A stretch of DNA of 64,000 nucleotides, from positions 11,310,938 through 11,374,937 of the forward strand of contig JAKZAP010000014.1 of the NCBI GenBank assembly GCA_023053575.1, written 5' to 3'. Positions 24,401 through 30,901 of the stretch are shown one piece after another (within the stretch, counting starts at the first letter, position 1; each line of letters opens with the position of its first letter). Source of the stretch: Branchinecta lynchi (Eukaryota; Arthropoda; Branchiopoda; Anostraca; Branchinectidae). The position numbers and the translations under genes are program-made. The notes under the pieces are model-generated. The model made no database searches and was not told the origin of the DNA. It saw nothing but the letters and a program-made list of their open reading frames with translations.

Positions 24401-24949
24401 ATCAGCTGCTTATCCCCCAACCCAGCAATCAAGACTCTTTGTACTGATCAAAAATTTTGAGAAATTTACCACTAGTTGCGTTCGTTGTCTGGTGACTGCC
24501 TCTTCATGCGTTTCTGCATCCACCGGTGACTGCTCGCCGAGCTTATAACCCGTTTTCGGACTAAGCGGTGTCTGGTTAGTGCTCTAAGGTGCAGACTAAC
24601 GAGGACCTGCTGTGTAGGCAGGTTTTTGTGACATCACCAGTGAGACTAAGAACGAGCAATAGGAGAACAACCCCAAACACCAGTGAGGAAGAACCAGACA
24701 GCCCGGCATCGAACGCAGCTGCTGTTTGCACAGCAAGAGATCGTGAGACACAGACAGAAATTGACCTGGTAGAACTGGAAAGTGACTGAGAATGCGGAAA
24801 GCGAAAATTACGGGAAACATACCACCTTTAAATTTATTTCACAGGCTTGAGATACGCTGATAGGCAAGAAAACTTACAGTCACTCCATGAAGATTCTCAA
24901 CAACAATCTCATCACGGCGGACTTCGGGATACTTGGCTGTCATGGCCAT
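3258..24949 (-). CDS. PREP: prolyl endopeptidase gene (prolyl oligopeptidase, S9A), 5' ten coding positions; 3' end off window
   Basis: Spliced minus-strand gene. Joined in order, exons 24878-24949, 23900-24123, 17513-17700, 16039-16121, 13123-13265, 11310-11472 or 10347-10509, 9640-9840, 7315-7503, 6135-6248 and 3258-3406 give about 509 codons without a stop, and all phases agree. Blocks recognised from the family: [72 protein letters not shown] and ANIRGGG. PREP is a cytosolic serine peptidase that cuts after proline in short peptides; a beta-propeller gates an alpha/beta-hydrolase domain. The window holds the N-terminal strap, the whole propeller and the start of the hydrolase. The catalytic Ser, Asp and His exons must lie left of base 1. 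The family is about 710 residues long. Introns run from 0.5 to 6.2 kb and carry most of the repeats in this half of the window. Confidence 0.96.
3407..4620. other. PREP intron 9, left part: no recognised feature
   Basis: No exon, LINE motif or inverted repeat was recognised here. A short open frame (4372-4620, plus) has no recognisable domain and leads into the repeat tail that follows. Confidence 0.4.
4621..4735 (+). repeat. LINE/SINE 3' tail with (TTAC)n
   Basis: AT-rich stretch ending GGCGGGT, then an A-run and degenerate TTAC repeats at 4709-4731. The same arrangement (GGCGGGT, then TTACTTACTT) occurs at 11,150-11,196, so both are probably 3' ends of one retroposon family. Confidence 0.5.
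5058..5250 (-). mobile_element. 5'-truncated LINE 3' end with (TTGAA)n tail
   Basis: Plus-strand AATTCAATTCAATTCAATTT followed by TATTTTCAAAACCGG; on the minus strand this is a 3' UTR ending in a short pentamer tail, the usual look of a dead-on-arrival LINE. No coding sequence remains. Confidence 0.5.
5480..6005. repeat. dispersed repeat family X, rearranged copy
   Basis: Head of family X in reverse orientation (5480-5655, including CTTACGTTTTGGGATCC) joined head-to-head to the right half of another copy (5655-6005), which ends at GATCCAATCGAAACCTTTGG and TCTTGTT. The full-length version is at 14,350-15,585. Confidence 0.7.
6135..6248 (-). CDS. PREP: PREP coding exon 9
   Basis: 114 nt, 38 codons, phase 0 at both ends; acceptor TTTCTAG, donor GTAAGG. 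Encodes [38 protein letters not shown], matching VFREVTVKGID...[19 protein letters not shown]. This is the first strands of the hydrolase domain. Confidence 0.96.
6601..6640. repeat. facing G-run and C-run
   Basis: A run of about 14 G, a short AGGATTA spacer, then about 15 C. The two runs can pair as a hairpin, and the G-run could form a quadruplex. Similar G/C-run pairs occur at 28,500-28,542 and 54,918-54,950, there at hAT-like element tips. Confidence 0.8.
7050..7076. repeat. TA/CATA microsatellite
   Basis: Short alternating ACATACATATATATATATAT tract in PREP intron 8. Confidence 0.8.
7315..7503 (-). CDS. PREP: PREP coding exon 8
   Basis: 189 nt, 63 codons, phase 0 at both ends; acceptor TGCCTAG, donor GTGAGA. 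Encodes [34 protein letters not shown] and [17 protein letters not shown]. This is the end of the propeller and the return toward the hydrolase domain. Confidence 0.96.
8610..9035 (-). pseudogene. 5'-truncated LINE, ORF2 C-terminus
   Basis: Minus-strand frame (about 9030-8727) reads [20 protein letters not shown], then [18 protein letters not shown], the Cys-Cys-His-Cys motif found at the C-terminus of many LINE ORF2 proteins. A short 3' UTR follows and ends in a (TTA)n run at 8612-8632. It differs from the intact element at 30.7 kb, which has a comparable CCHC at its own end. Confidence 0.75.
9060..9245. mobile_element. palindromic MITE (hairpin)
   Basis: Two arms pair almost throughout: CATTTTCATCGGGT, then AAGTGAATAAG...GTAACTAGA and CAGCCCTTTTCGG on the left, mirrored by CCGAAAAGGGCTA...CTAGTTACCCATCACTT and AACCCGATGAAAA on the right. 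A transcript or single strand would fold into a hairpin of about 80 bp. It lies in PREP intron 7, on the plus-strand right of the truncated LINE. Confidence 0.8.
9640..9840 (-). CDS. PREP: PREP coding exon 7
   Basis: 201 nt, 67 codons, phase 0 at both ends; acceptor TTTTCAG, donor GTTTGT. Encodes [18 protein letters not shown], then [16 protein letters not shown] and LTCYLVDAK. The [10 protein letters not shown] block is nearly invariant in PREP. Confidence 0.97.
10347..10509 (-). CDS. PREP: PREP coding exon 6, version b (tandem alternative exon)
   Basis: 163 nt, acceptor CTTTTAG, donor GTATGT, same phases as version a. Encodes [20 protein letters not shown] then a YFTDLS block and DGIKGRL. 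By eye 35 of 54 residues equal version a; many changes alter charge (Glu to Arg, Glu to Gln, Asp to Tyr). There is no stop and no frame damage, so it is not an obvious pseudo-exon. Spliced after version a, it would be read in another frame and stop at its sixth codon. Confidence 0.9.
11080..11196 (+). repeat. retroposon 3' end with (TTAC)n tail
   Basis: Ends GGCGGGTTATAAATAAA then five to six TTAC units (11171-11196). Same family as 4621-4735. It lies between the two alternative PREP exons, 6a and 6b. Confidence 0.55.
11310..11472 (-). CDS. PREP: PREP coding exon 6, version a (alternative exon)
   Basis: 163 nt, acceptor TACTTAG, donor GTATGA; takes one base to complete the split AT/G codon from exon 5 and ends in phase 0. 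Encodes [20 protein letters not shown] then a YFADLS block and DGINGRL, matching the vertebrate segment SDDGRYVLLSIREGCD...LWYCDL. It has a sister exon of exactly the same length and phases 800 bp downstream. The protein segment is a propeller blade. Confidence 0.93.
11494..11746. mobile_element. MITE, TAA target duplication
   Basis: Terminal inverted repeats AGCCGCTTTCACATTGACGC and (as reverse complement) AGCCGCTTTCATATTGACGC, about 250 bp apart, flanked by TAA on both sides. A 3-bp TWA duplication suggests a PIF/Harbinger-type non-autonomous element. It lies only about 20 bp upstream of the exon 6a acceptor. Confidence 0.75.
12601..12896. mobile_element. MITE copy 1, GAGCGTGTTCCA family
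   Basis: Begins GAGCGTGTTCCACCC and ends GGATGGAACACGCTC; flanks TTA/TTA fit a 3-bp TWA duplication (PIF/Harbinger-like). A second copy in the same orientation lies at 15,600-15,892. Internal landmarks are TAGTTACTACGCATGACGTC, CACGCTTACTACG and CGAGCATGGTAAGCAAAT. Confidence 0.75.
13123..13265 (-). CDS. PREP: PREP coding exon 5
   Basis: 143 nt, acceptor TTCTAG, donor GTAAGT, phase 0 in, phase 2 out. Encodes [36 protein letters not shown] and FPENPKW, matching QQDGKSDGTETSTN...YYHVLGTDQSEDIL of vertebrate PREP. The exon lies between two direct copies of one MITE (12,601-12,896 and 15,600-15,892). Confidence 0.95.
13297..13650. mobile_element. MITE with GCGTTTTTGATCCGAATTCT tips
   Basis: Left tip GCGTTTTTGATCCGAATTCT, right tip (reverse complement) GCGTTATTGATCCGAATTCT; the subterminal parts repeat GAGAACGGAGAA-type words in opposite orientation. 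About 354 bp, in PREP intron 4 only 31 bp from the exon 5 acceptor. No clear target duplication. Confidence 0.7.
14350..15585 (+). repeat. dispersed repeat family X, full-length copy
   Basis: Starts TTTTTTGGGATCCCAAAACG, contains GTTGTCCGTCTGTCCGTCTG and GATGAAACTTGGTGTGAGGA, then about six degenerate tandem units of 120-135 bp, each with CCGGAATCCGGCCAAAACCG, and ends GGGATCCCATCGAAACCTTT then GGTCTTGTT. The two ends share GGGATCCC but are not extended inverted repeats. Other copies: 5480-6005, 42,886-43,607 (interrupted), 47,535-47,770 (reverse) and 55,724-57,757. No coding capacity was found; the class is unknown. Confidence 0.8.
15600..15892. mobile_element. MITE copy 2, GAGCGTGTTCCA family
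   Basis: Same family and orientation as 12,601-12,896, with tips GCGTGTTCCATTCTACTC and GAAGGGTGGAACACGCTC. It immediately follows the end of the family X copy. Confidence 0.75.
16039..16121 (-). CDS. PREP: PREP coding exon 4
   Basis: 83 nt, acceptor GTTTTAG, phase 1 in, phase 0 out. Encodes [20 protein letters not shown] followed by NKGIFYM, matching the family block [20 protein letters not shown]. The donor reads ATG/GTTCGT, a weak 5' splice site; a GTACGT four bases further would break the frame with exon 5, so the weak site is preferred. Confidence 0.9.
16186..16596. mobile_element. MITE with 50-bp inverted tips
   Basis: Left tip ACGAAAGAAATAGAAAACCG, then TGATTTTCGGGG and TTGATCAGCTA; the right tip is its reverse complement. 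About 411 bp. Possible 6-bp duplication AATCAA/AATGAA. It lies 65 bp from the exon 4 acceptor of PREP. Confidence 0.75.
17215..17320. repeat. imperfect palindrome with CTGGGATTA arms
   Basis: CACTGGGATTAGTCTTGTCT is mirrored by AAAAGAGATTAATCCCAGTA, with a second nested pair TAATCTTATCT; TGCAG flanks both sides. Probably a small MITE in PREP intron 3. Confidence 0.55.
17513..17700 (-). CDS. PREP: PREP coding exon 3
   Basis: 188 nt, acceptor TTCACAG, donor GTACGT, phase 2 in, phase 1 out. Encodes [19 protein letters not shown], then SEDGTVAL and [12 protein letters not shown]: the first propeller blade. The preceding intron is the largest (6.2 kb) and holds the decayed CR1-like LINE. Confidence 0.96.
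17701..18455. other. PREP intron 2, nothing recognised
   Basis: No LINE motif or inverted repeat identified; small open frames have no recognisable domain. Confidence 0.4.
18461..18712 (+). mobile_element. short non-autonomous element, GGGGCGTCAC tip, copy 1
   Basis: Begins GGGGCGTCACGTCCGAGG, has an internal series of AAAACAGTC/AAAAACAGTCGG words, and ends in a C-run and AAACATTTGGCTAGTAA. The same unit occurs reversed at 53,215-53,487. The GGGGCGTCAC tip resembles hAT-type non-autonomous elements. Confidence 0.65.
18820..19515 (+). pseudogene. LINE reverse transcriptase fragment
   Basis: The first frame reads [20 protein letters not shown] (motif B region, normally GVRQG); after a frame change near 18,920 the next reads [20 protein letters not shown] (motif C, YADD) and then [22 protein letters not shown] sequence to 19,284. 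At least one frameshift, and no endonuclease or motif A upstream. A different lineage from the DDLS-type elements in this window. Confidence 0.75.
19930..22360 (-). pseudogene. decayed CR1/L2-like LINE: ORF2 endonuclease C-half, RT and tail
   Basis: Reads right to left in several frames. 22,214-20,766: endonuclease end ([33 protein letters not shown]) and RT fingers ([45 protein letters not shown]) to motif A (IADFVKAFN). After a frameshift near 20,860 come [17 protein letters not shown], an in-frame TGA at 20,707-20,705, then [17 protein letters not shown] (motif B) and FTDDLS (motif C). 20,250-19,960: [31 protein letters not shown], the C-terminal conserved block. No RNase H. At least three frameshifts and one stop make it non-functional. 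It lies in PREP intron 2, same strand. Confidence 0.9.
22361..23650 (-). pseudogene. same LINE: 5' region with two endonuclease N-termini
   Basis: Two related endonuclease starts follow one another. Copy a (22,870-22,710): [30 protein letters not shown]. Copy b (22,525-22,363): [30 protein letters not shown]. About 22 of 34 residues agree. Upstream, 23,590-22,875 carries Ser/Thr/Gln-rich frames (for example [18 protein letters not shown]) that look like the ORF1 or linker region of a CR1-like element, with frameshifts. This suggests internal duplication or fusion of two related elements. Confidence 0.75.
23900..24123 (-). CDS. PREP: PREP coding exon 2
   Basis: 224 nt, phase 0 in, phase 2 out; acceptor TTTCTAG, donor GTAAGC. 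Encodes [17 protein letters not shown] at its start, the signature N-terminal block, and ends SKNSGLQNQ. This is the helical N-terminal strap that packs on the hydrolase domain before the propeller begins. The split codon AG/C gives Ser where vertebrate PREP has Arg. Confidence 0.96.
24560..24790 (+). other. small acidic open frame in PREP intron 1
   Basis: A 66-codon plus-strand frame containing [20 protein letters not shown] and ending [16 protein letters not shown]. The composition looks coding, but no family is recognised. It could be a remnant of a LINE ORF1 or an antisense exon. Confidence 0.25.
24878..24949 (-). CDS. PREP: PREP coding exon 1 (start codon)
   Basis: 24 codons from ATG at 24949-24947 to donor GTAAGT, phase 0. 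It reads [14 protein letters not shown] then a VENLHG block, matching the family start (YPDVYRDE...YHGHK). A second in-frame ATG lies two codons downstream (24943-24941). An AG preceded by TTCT lies at 24982-24981, so a 3' splice site may start this exon at 24980 with 31 nt of leader; a separate non-coding first exon is then likely upstream. Confidence 0.92.
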
Positions 24950-25303
24950 AGGTAGAGGTTTTGACTGAGAAGCCAGCGATCTAGAAGATTAAAAAGGAAT
25001 CTGAAGCCTTAGATCATATGTACATGAGTAATAATAATAATAATCATCACATCTTTTGAGATTCAAAAAAAGAAAAACAATAAAAGAAAAAACAGTTGTT
25101 CAATCTCAGCGGAATCTTGGATAGAAATAAAAGAAAAAGACAAAGGTTTCAGTGGGATTCCAAACAAGGATATGTTTTTTCTTATGCATTGTTAAACCTA
25201 CCAGAATGGTAGCCTGTCATTTCACCCCTAATCACTATTTTAGATTCTAAACTATCTGATTCGAGATGCGTTTCTCATTCACTTTTTTTTTCTTCAGAAT
25301 CTC

Positions 25304-25515
25304 AGTTCCTGGGAAGCTAGATCAAAGGTGTCAGGATCCCAAAGGGCAAATATTTACTGAACTTATTCTTCCAGACAATGGGATTTGCAGTTTTTCAGCC
25401 TTCAAGAGATCCAACAAACACATTATTTGTTTCCAGGCCAGATTGCCAAGACACTGGTTAGACTGCATCCACAGAACTAACGTTAGTCATCAACTGATGG
25501 AATATCCTGACTGAT
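25304..25515 (+). other. possible 3'-terminal exon of an unidentified gene
   Basis: A long pyrimidine tract ending TTCTTCAG (25,296-25,303) is followed by an open frame with VPGKLDQRCQDPKGQIF, LPDNGICSFSAFKRSN and LPRHWLDCIHRTNVS, ending in TGA at 25,512-25,514. It looks like a spliced last exon, but no partner exon was found and the family is not recognised. Confidence 0.25.
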
Positions 25516-26890
25516 GTTCTTTATTCATATTAAACCAAGCCATAAATTCCAGCTACCAGCAATACCAATATATTCATGTCACATGAACATTTGCAACTCA
25601 TCTGACAAAGAAAATTACAGAAAGTCCTAACGTTGTCAGCAAACAGTACCAGAATACAAACATCCAAAGAACTTGGAAATCCCAATTGCAAATAATGTGG
25701 GAATGCTAAATGTCAATGTTTTGGCATTAAAGGCAAACATTGACAAAACTCTAACTAGTTAGGCATCGGCAAGGTCAAGCCTTTCGCTGGGCTTCTCAGA
25801 CGGAGAACAGCCCAGCCTCAAAGTACTTGGGTAGCTAACCTGATGATGGCTAACATTTTTTTAATGGGAGGTTCATGCCAAAATTGCATTCACGTGTCAT
25901 CTTAGCTCTCTCCCAAATTGGGAGAGAGGCCTAAGATCCATTTTTGAAAAAAATGTGACTAGTCCTAAGACATGGATATAGAGTGTAGGCTAAGAACTAG
26001 CTGGATTGCAGGATCTCTACAGCCCAACCAGGACCCTTGCCAAGAAGGGTTAAAGTACTGCTGCCAGATCCAGACCATGCTAGCTGTCTATCCATTCTTG
26101 GCCATTGTCTGAATATATATTTCCCAGTCAGCTTGGGTTGACTCATGACTGACAATGCTGGTTCTGATCAGGTCTGAAGTAAATCATGAAATCCCCCCCC
26201 CTAAAAAAATTTAATATTATCATATTTTGGTTATTGGTTCATTTTTGCAGGGGATATATCCAAACAACGTTTACAACGGATATACGTCAGCTACGATTCT
26301 TCATCAGCTATATTTTGGCCCTTCTTGGCAAGGGTCCTCTCAGGCTGTCATGCAGAGACAATGGACTAATCCCAACTTCAATGCTTCACTTAAGAATATT
26401 TATTTGCAGGGGATGTTTCGGATGGGAATGTTTAGACACCGAGATGTAACTCATGGGGATGTTTTACCATGAGGACTCTTTGTCATGGGGATGTTTCACC
26501 TACAGGAGGGGTACCTGACCTCGTTTTTACACTACCTCAATTTTGGCCGCAAAAATGTTAAAAGAAAATATATGTGCTGTCCTAACAGTCAAGAGGCAAA
26601 ACATGACTTTTCTCAAAGTCATGTGTACAGAATATTCAAATTCTGTGCTGCTTTGAAAAGGGATTTTCTGGCTATTGACTTTGCTAACTCTATTGCACGG
26701 GCCCCACTACAGAAACACCTGTTCGTAAATCAGTTTTCAGACATTTTTTTTTTCTTCCTTCAACCCGTTCATAAAATCTGGGGTTTCTCCCATTTTTTAT
26801 AAACGACCAATGAGAGAGGAGCGTCCTAACCATCTTAAAATCGGGTCTTAAAACCGAATTAAGAGCAGGTGTGTCCATAATGGGGAACGG
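25516..26890. other. intergenic, minor repeats only
   Basis: CCCTTCTTGGCAAGGGTC occurs near 26,320 and as its reverse complement near 26,030 (and again near 30,110). 26,400-26,510 holds a degenerate GGGGATGTTT array related to the GACGTTTTGTC minisatellite at 44-47 kb. No gene recognised. Confidence 0.5.
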
Positions 26891-26891
26891 G

Positions 26892-28556
26892 CAGGGGCGT
26901 CGCAAGTGCATTTTCGGTGGGGGGGGGGGGCAGAGCCAAAATTTTACCGAATCTTACAAAAATTTTACCGAATCCTAGAACTAAGAATTCGAGCTTTAAA
27001 TTATGGATCAGAAACAATTACGTAGGAAGAGTAACAATAAAGGGCAGCATGAACAACAATAAGCCAACTATTAGGCAGTGTTTTGGCTAAGCCCTCATGG
27101 GACAATATACTGTCGGGCATGATTGCAGTAACAGCTACTATCTATATAGCCAACAGAAAATTAAATTGAGCACAGCAGGCTAAAATTTTCGAAATCAATT
27201 TTTTTTTTAAATTTAACTGCTTCTCTTACAGATTCTATCATTTACCGTTGATTAAATACCGAGACTCTAAGAAGTTCCAGAAACCGGATGGAGCGACGTT
27301 CCGGCAGCAGCAGCAACTGTAGTCTAGTCAATATACTACCTATAATCACATAAAGTGAGCGCCGGCGGCGAAATTTTTTTTTTGCTTTTTCCTGCCAAAT
27401 TTAAATTCTAGCTTTTAATGTTTCGAAATCTCAATCCTAAAACTGGATTAAAACCCCCGTGAAATGATGCGCCCTTCCACAAAATAGAGAATATTACGAA
27501 AAGTGCTGCAGGCGTAATTTTCGAAATATTTATGATTAGATATTCTTTTTGGGATCCAAAATAAAAGTAGGGACTATCGATGATATCATAGATCATCCCT
27601 TTTGGCTGCGACCAGTGCTTCACTCGACCTCTTCCGAGTTTCGAGGTTCGCGGTAACTTTCGAATCTTGGCAATTATAACGAATAAGTTACAGAATCCCA
27701 GTTATAATACCAAATAAGTTTAGACGGATAGCATGTTCGGGATTCTGTATAGCTACCGAATCCCGATTATTATACTGAATTTTTTGGTATCGAAAGACTA
27801 CCGAACGATATTCATATTCGGTATACTTTCAGGATTTGTGGTTAACTTCCTAATCCTGGAAATATACTGAATAAATTACTGAATCCCAATCACAATACAG
27901 AATAATTTCGAACCACTAGCTTATTCGGGATTCTGTGTAAATACGGAATCTCCATAAATATACCGAATAGTTCCGGCAACCAAATGATTTCCCAGTTATT
28001 ATACCAAACAAGTTTAGATGGATAGCATGTTCGGGATTCTGTATAGCTACCGAATCCCGATTATTATACTGAATTGTCTGGTATCGACAGACTACCTAAC
28101 GATCGGTATACTTTCGTCGAAACTGGAACAAAGTCAGGATTTGTGGTTAACTTCCTAATCCTGGAAATTATACTGAATAAATTACTGAATCCCAATCACA
28201 ATACAGAATAATATCGAACCAATAGCTTATTCGGGATTCTGTGTAACTACGGAATCTCCATAAATATACCAAATAGTTCCGGCAACCAAATGATTTCAGT
28301 AAATTCTCTCACCGAATTCGTGATAACTACCGAATACTGGCAATTATACTGAATCCCAATCATTATACCGAAGAGATTTGTACAGATAGCCTATTTAAGA
28401 TTCTGTATAACTATCGAATCCCCGTAAATATAACGGAACAGTTGTGCTATCGAAGAAATACCAAACAGTTTTGGTGAAATTTACCGAATCTCAAAAAGGT
28501 GGGAGGGGGGGGGGGGGGAGTCGGCACCCCCCCCCCCCCCCCTTGCGACGCCCCTG
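26892..28556. mobile_element. hAT-like non-autonomous element, 1.66 kb
   Basis: Tips CAGGGGCGTCGCAAG on both ends in inverted orientation, each followed by a long G-run (C-run at the right). Flanks GGAACGGG and GGCCCGGG match at 6 of 8 bases, fitting a decayed 8-bp duplication. The interior is an AT-rich series of TACCGAATCCC/TATACTGAAT words. No transposase frame. Relatives: 42,800-43,455 and 50,730-51,265. Confidence 0.8.
27699..28300. repeat. 300-bp direct tandem duplication inside the hAT-like element
   Basis: Two adjacent copies (about 27,699-27,992 and 27,998-28,300), each with GATAGCATGTTCGGGATTCT, GGATTTGTGGTTAACTTCCT, and TCCGGCAACCAAATGATTTC at the end. They differ by small indels (for example a GTCGAAACTGGAACAAA insertion in copy 2). 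Confidence 0.85.
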
Positions 28557-28753
28557 GGCCCGGGCACACCTTTTTCATCATTTTGTAAGGCAATTGAGGT
28601 AAGGTTAGAACTAGAACGAAGCCATCTTGTTTGAAAAGAAAAATATATTTAACTAGACATCTGAAGCAATATTTATTTATCTAATATGTAAACCATTCAA
28701 TTAGCTTCAATCTAGTATGTTTGCCATATTTGTTGGTTCCTTTTTAAGCCAGA

Positions 28754-29260
28754 TTCATTTTCCAATTACCATATGTTAGAGCACTTCCAAGATACATAGA
28801 GTTTTGTGGAGGCATCCTAGTGGGTTTAATCTATCCCGTCCCAGGTAGTTGCCACTAGGTTACTCAATCCTTTTCCAAGTTGTCGCAGCTAGGTTACTCT
28901 ATCCTTCTCAGGTAGTCATCGCTAGGTAGAGTGGATGAAGTAAGCTTTTAAATTTTCTTGCTTTAGGACTTGGTCTTGAATGTCCTTATTTTCCAAATTC
29001 CTTTAGATCGTTTGCATTTTATAGTATTTCTTTTGAGTTTAGAGAGTTTCGATAACAAGTTTTAACATCATAAAAAAAAAAATAACTCAAAATAAATACA
29101 ATAAAAGGCAAACAATCTAAAGCTACTATCCATACTACCTAGGAGCTATTTTCTGAAAAAGGATAGGATAAACCCACTGAACCCACTAGAAGAGAAGTGG
29201 CCTACTACAAACTCTATGTATCTTAGAAGTGCTCTAAAAAATTTTAAATTGGAAAATGAA
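28754..29260. mobile_element. 0.5-kb inverted-repeat element
   Basis: TTCATTTTCCAATT and TAGAGCACTTCCAAGATACA on the left recur as reverse complement at the right end; CCCACTAG and CTATCC words also mirror. The centre has three roughly 40-bp repeats with GCTAGGTTACTCTATCC. Probably a MITE. Confidence 0.65.
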
Positions 29261-30510
29261 GTTGGCCATGGTTGACCATGCCCGTACATTCTGCGTACGT
29301 TGGGGCATGCCCAGACGATGGGGCACCGTGCCCCAAAATTGAGGATTTGTGTATGACTGATTTTATCAAAAGAAACAGCTAGCTCTTTCTATGTCATCAT
29401 ATCTGGTAATCAGGCAATAACTGACTGAAACAATTGGGCACCAGATATTTTGGAGATTTCTCCTACCCAGGGGAATCTCCTACACAGGTGAAAAAGAATC
29501 CCCTATAGAGGTGGTGATGTTCGGGGAAGAAGTGAGAGCAGTTAGAAACAAAACTTGGCATATTCCAGTACAGTAGACCTTAAAAACTGTCTACAGGTAT
29601 ACCAACTCCCCCCCCACCCCAACCTATCTCTAGAAATCCTCAAAAACAGGCAAGATAATTGAAAAAGTAAGGTTTCTCTGGGTTTTCCTTGTATCCATGA
29701 GAGCTTTGTGGTCTAGTATGTATAATTCCTGTAGTCATAACAATTGTATACACTATGATTGAAGTTCTTTCTGCTTTCTTCCTGTAGTTTTCAGGTTTTT
29801 ACTTGCTTTAACCTTGCATGGAGAAAACCTTGAAGCAGGAGAAGTCACTTGGGCAACAAATGCAACCTGAACGGAGCTGTTCTCTGGGATAGTTGGTAGT
29901 TGGTACTCCTGATGAAGGTGAATTCCCTTAGCTAGTAGGGTTCAGTCATATCTGGGTTATTGAGTTGAGAGGGGTTGCTCACTTGGACAGTTTGTGAAGG
30001 ATTCGAAAATGGATTTTTGTATGGATCTTCTGCATGAAGATGACATGTATTCAAACAATGGACAAAACAGATATACCAGCAACAATGCTTTGGCAACACA
30101 TTTTGGCCCTTCTTGGCAAGGGTCTTCGTCAGGCTCTTGAACGTCAGGAAACTGTTGGGGCTTGGGCTCGAAGAGTATTTACCTCTCAAGTGGACCCTTA
30201 TGATTGACAGAAAAAAAAAAATCGCCATGTCATATTCTCTATAGCAGCCTGAGGAGGTTCCAAAAAGACAATTCCAGCTATTCGAGCATAATCAGCATTT
30301 TCATTTGCATAGCCGGTATTCAAATCAATGTCAGAACCAATAGCCAAGTTTCTCTGAAACAATAATCCACAATAATCGGGAGCCTTGTGTGTCCGAGGGG
30401 TTAACCACTCCCCGGTACCTCCTGTACACCACCGGTGCCTGTCATAATTTAGGCGATTCATCATTCAAAGGCTTTTAAACATATTTATTCTAATACTCTA
30501 GCATGTGGCA
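29261..30510. other. intergenic, nothing recognised
   Basis: Apart from one TTGGCAAGGGTC word near 30,110, no repeat, exon or RNA gene was recognised. Confidence 0.4.
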
Positions 30511-30901
30511 ACCAGGACCAGTCTAGTACACTAGGCCCTTTTTTGACACCCATTCACAAACGGGGTGGCATGCCCCCAGGTATGAGTAGGGTACTCATAC
30601 GTATGTGTACCCCTTCTTCCCCAGAGGTCTACCAGTCTACTACACTTTCTAAATCAGAATTAATTACTGCTTACCGACTGCTTCGTCTGCTTCGTCAGGA
30701 AAGTTCAAAAGACGCGTTCCCACGTGGTTTCCAAATTTAAATTCGTTCTTTTCTTTGGACGTCACCGCTTACCGTTGCCCACCCAGGTTGACATCTGGTC
30801 GTTTGCCCGAAAGGAGTGAACCGTGGGCGCGGCCCCACGTTAAGATAAGTCAGCTATCTTCCCTCTGTTAACAAATTTGCATTCCCCTGGATATCCCTAT
30901 A

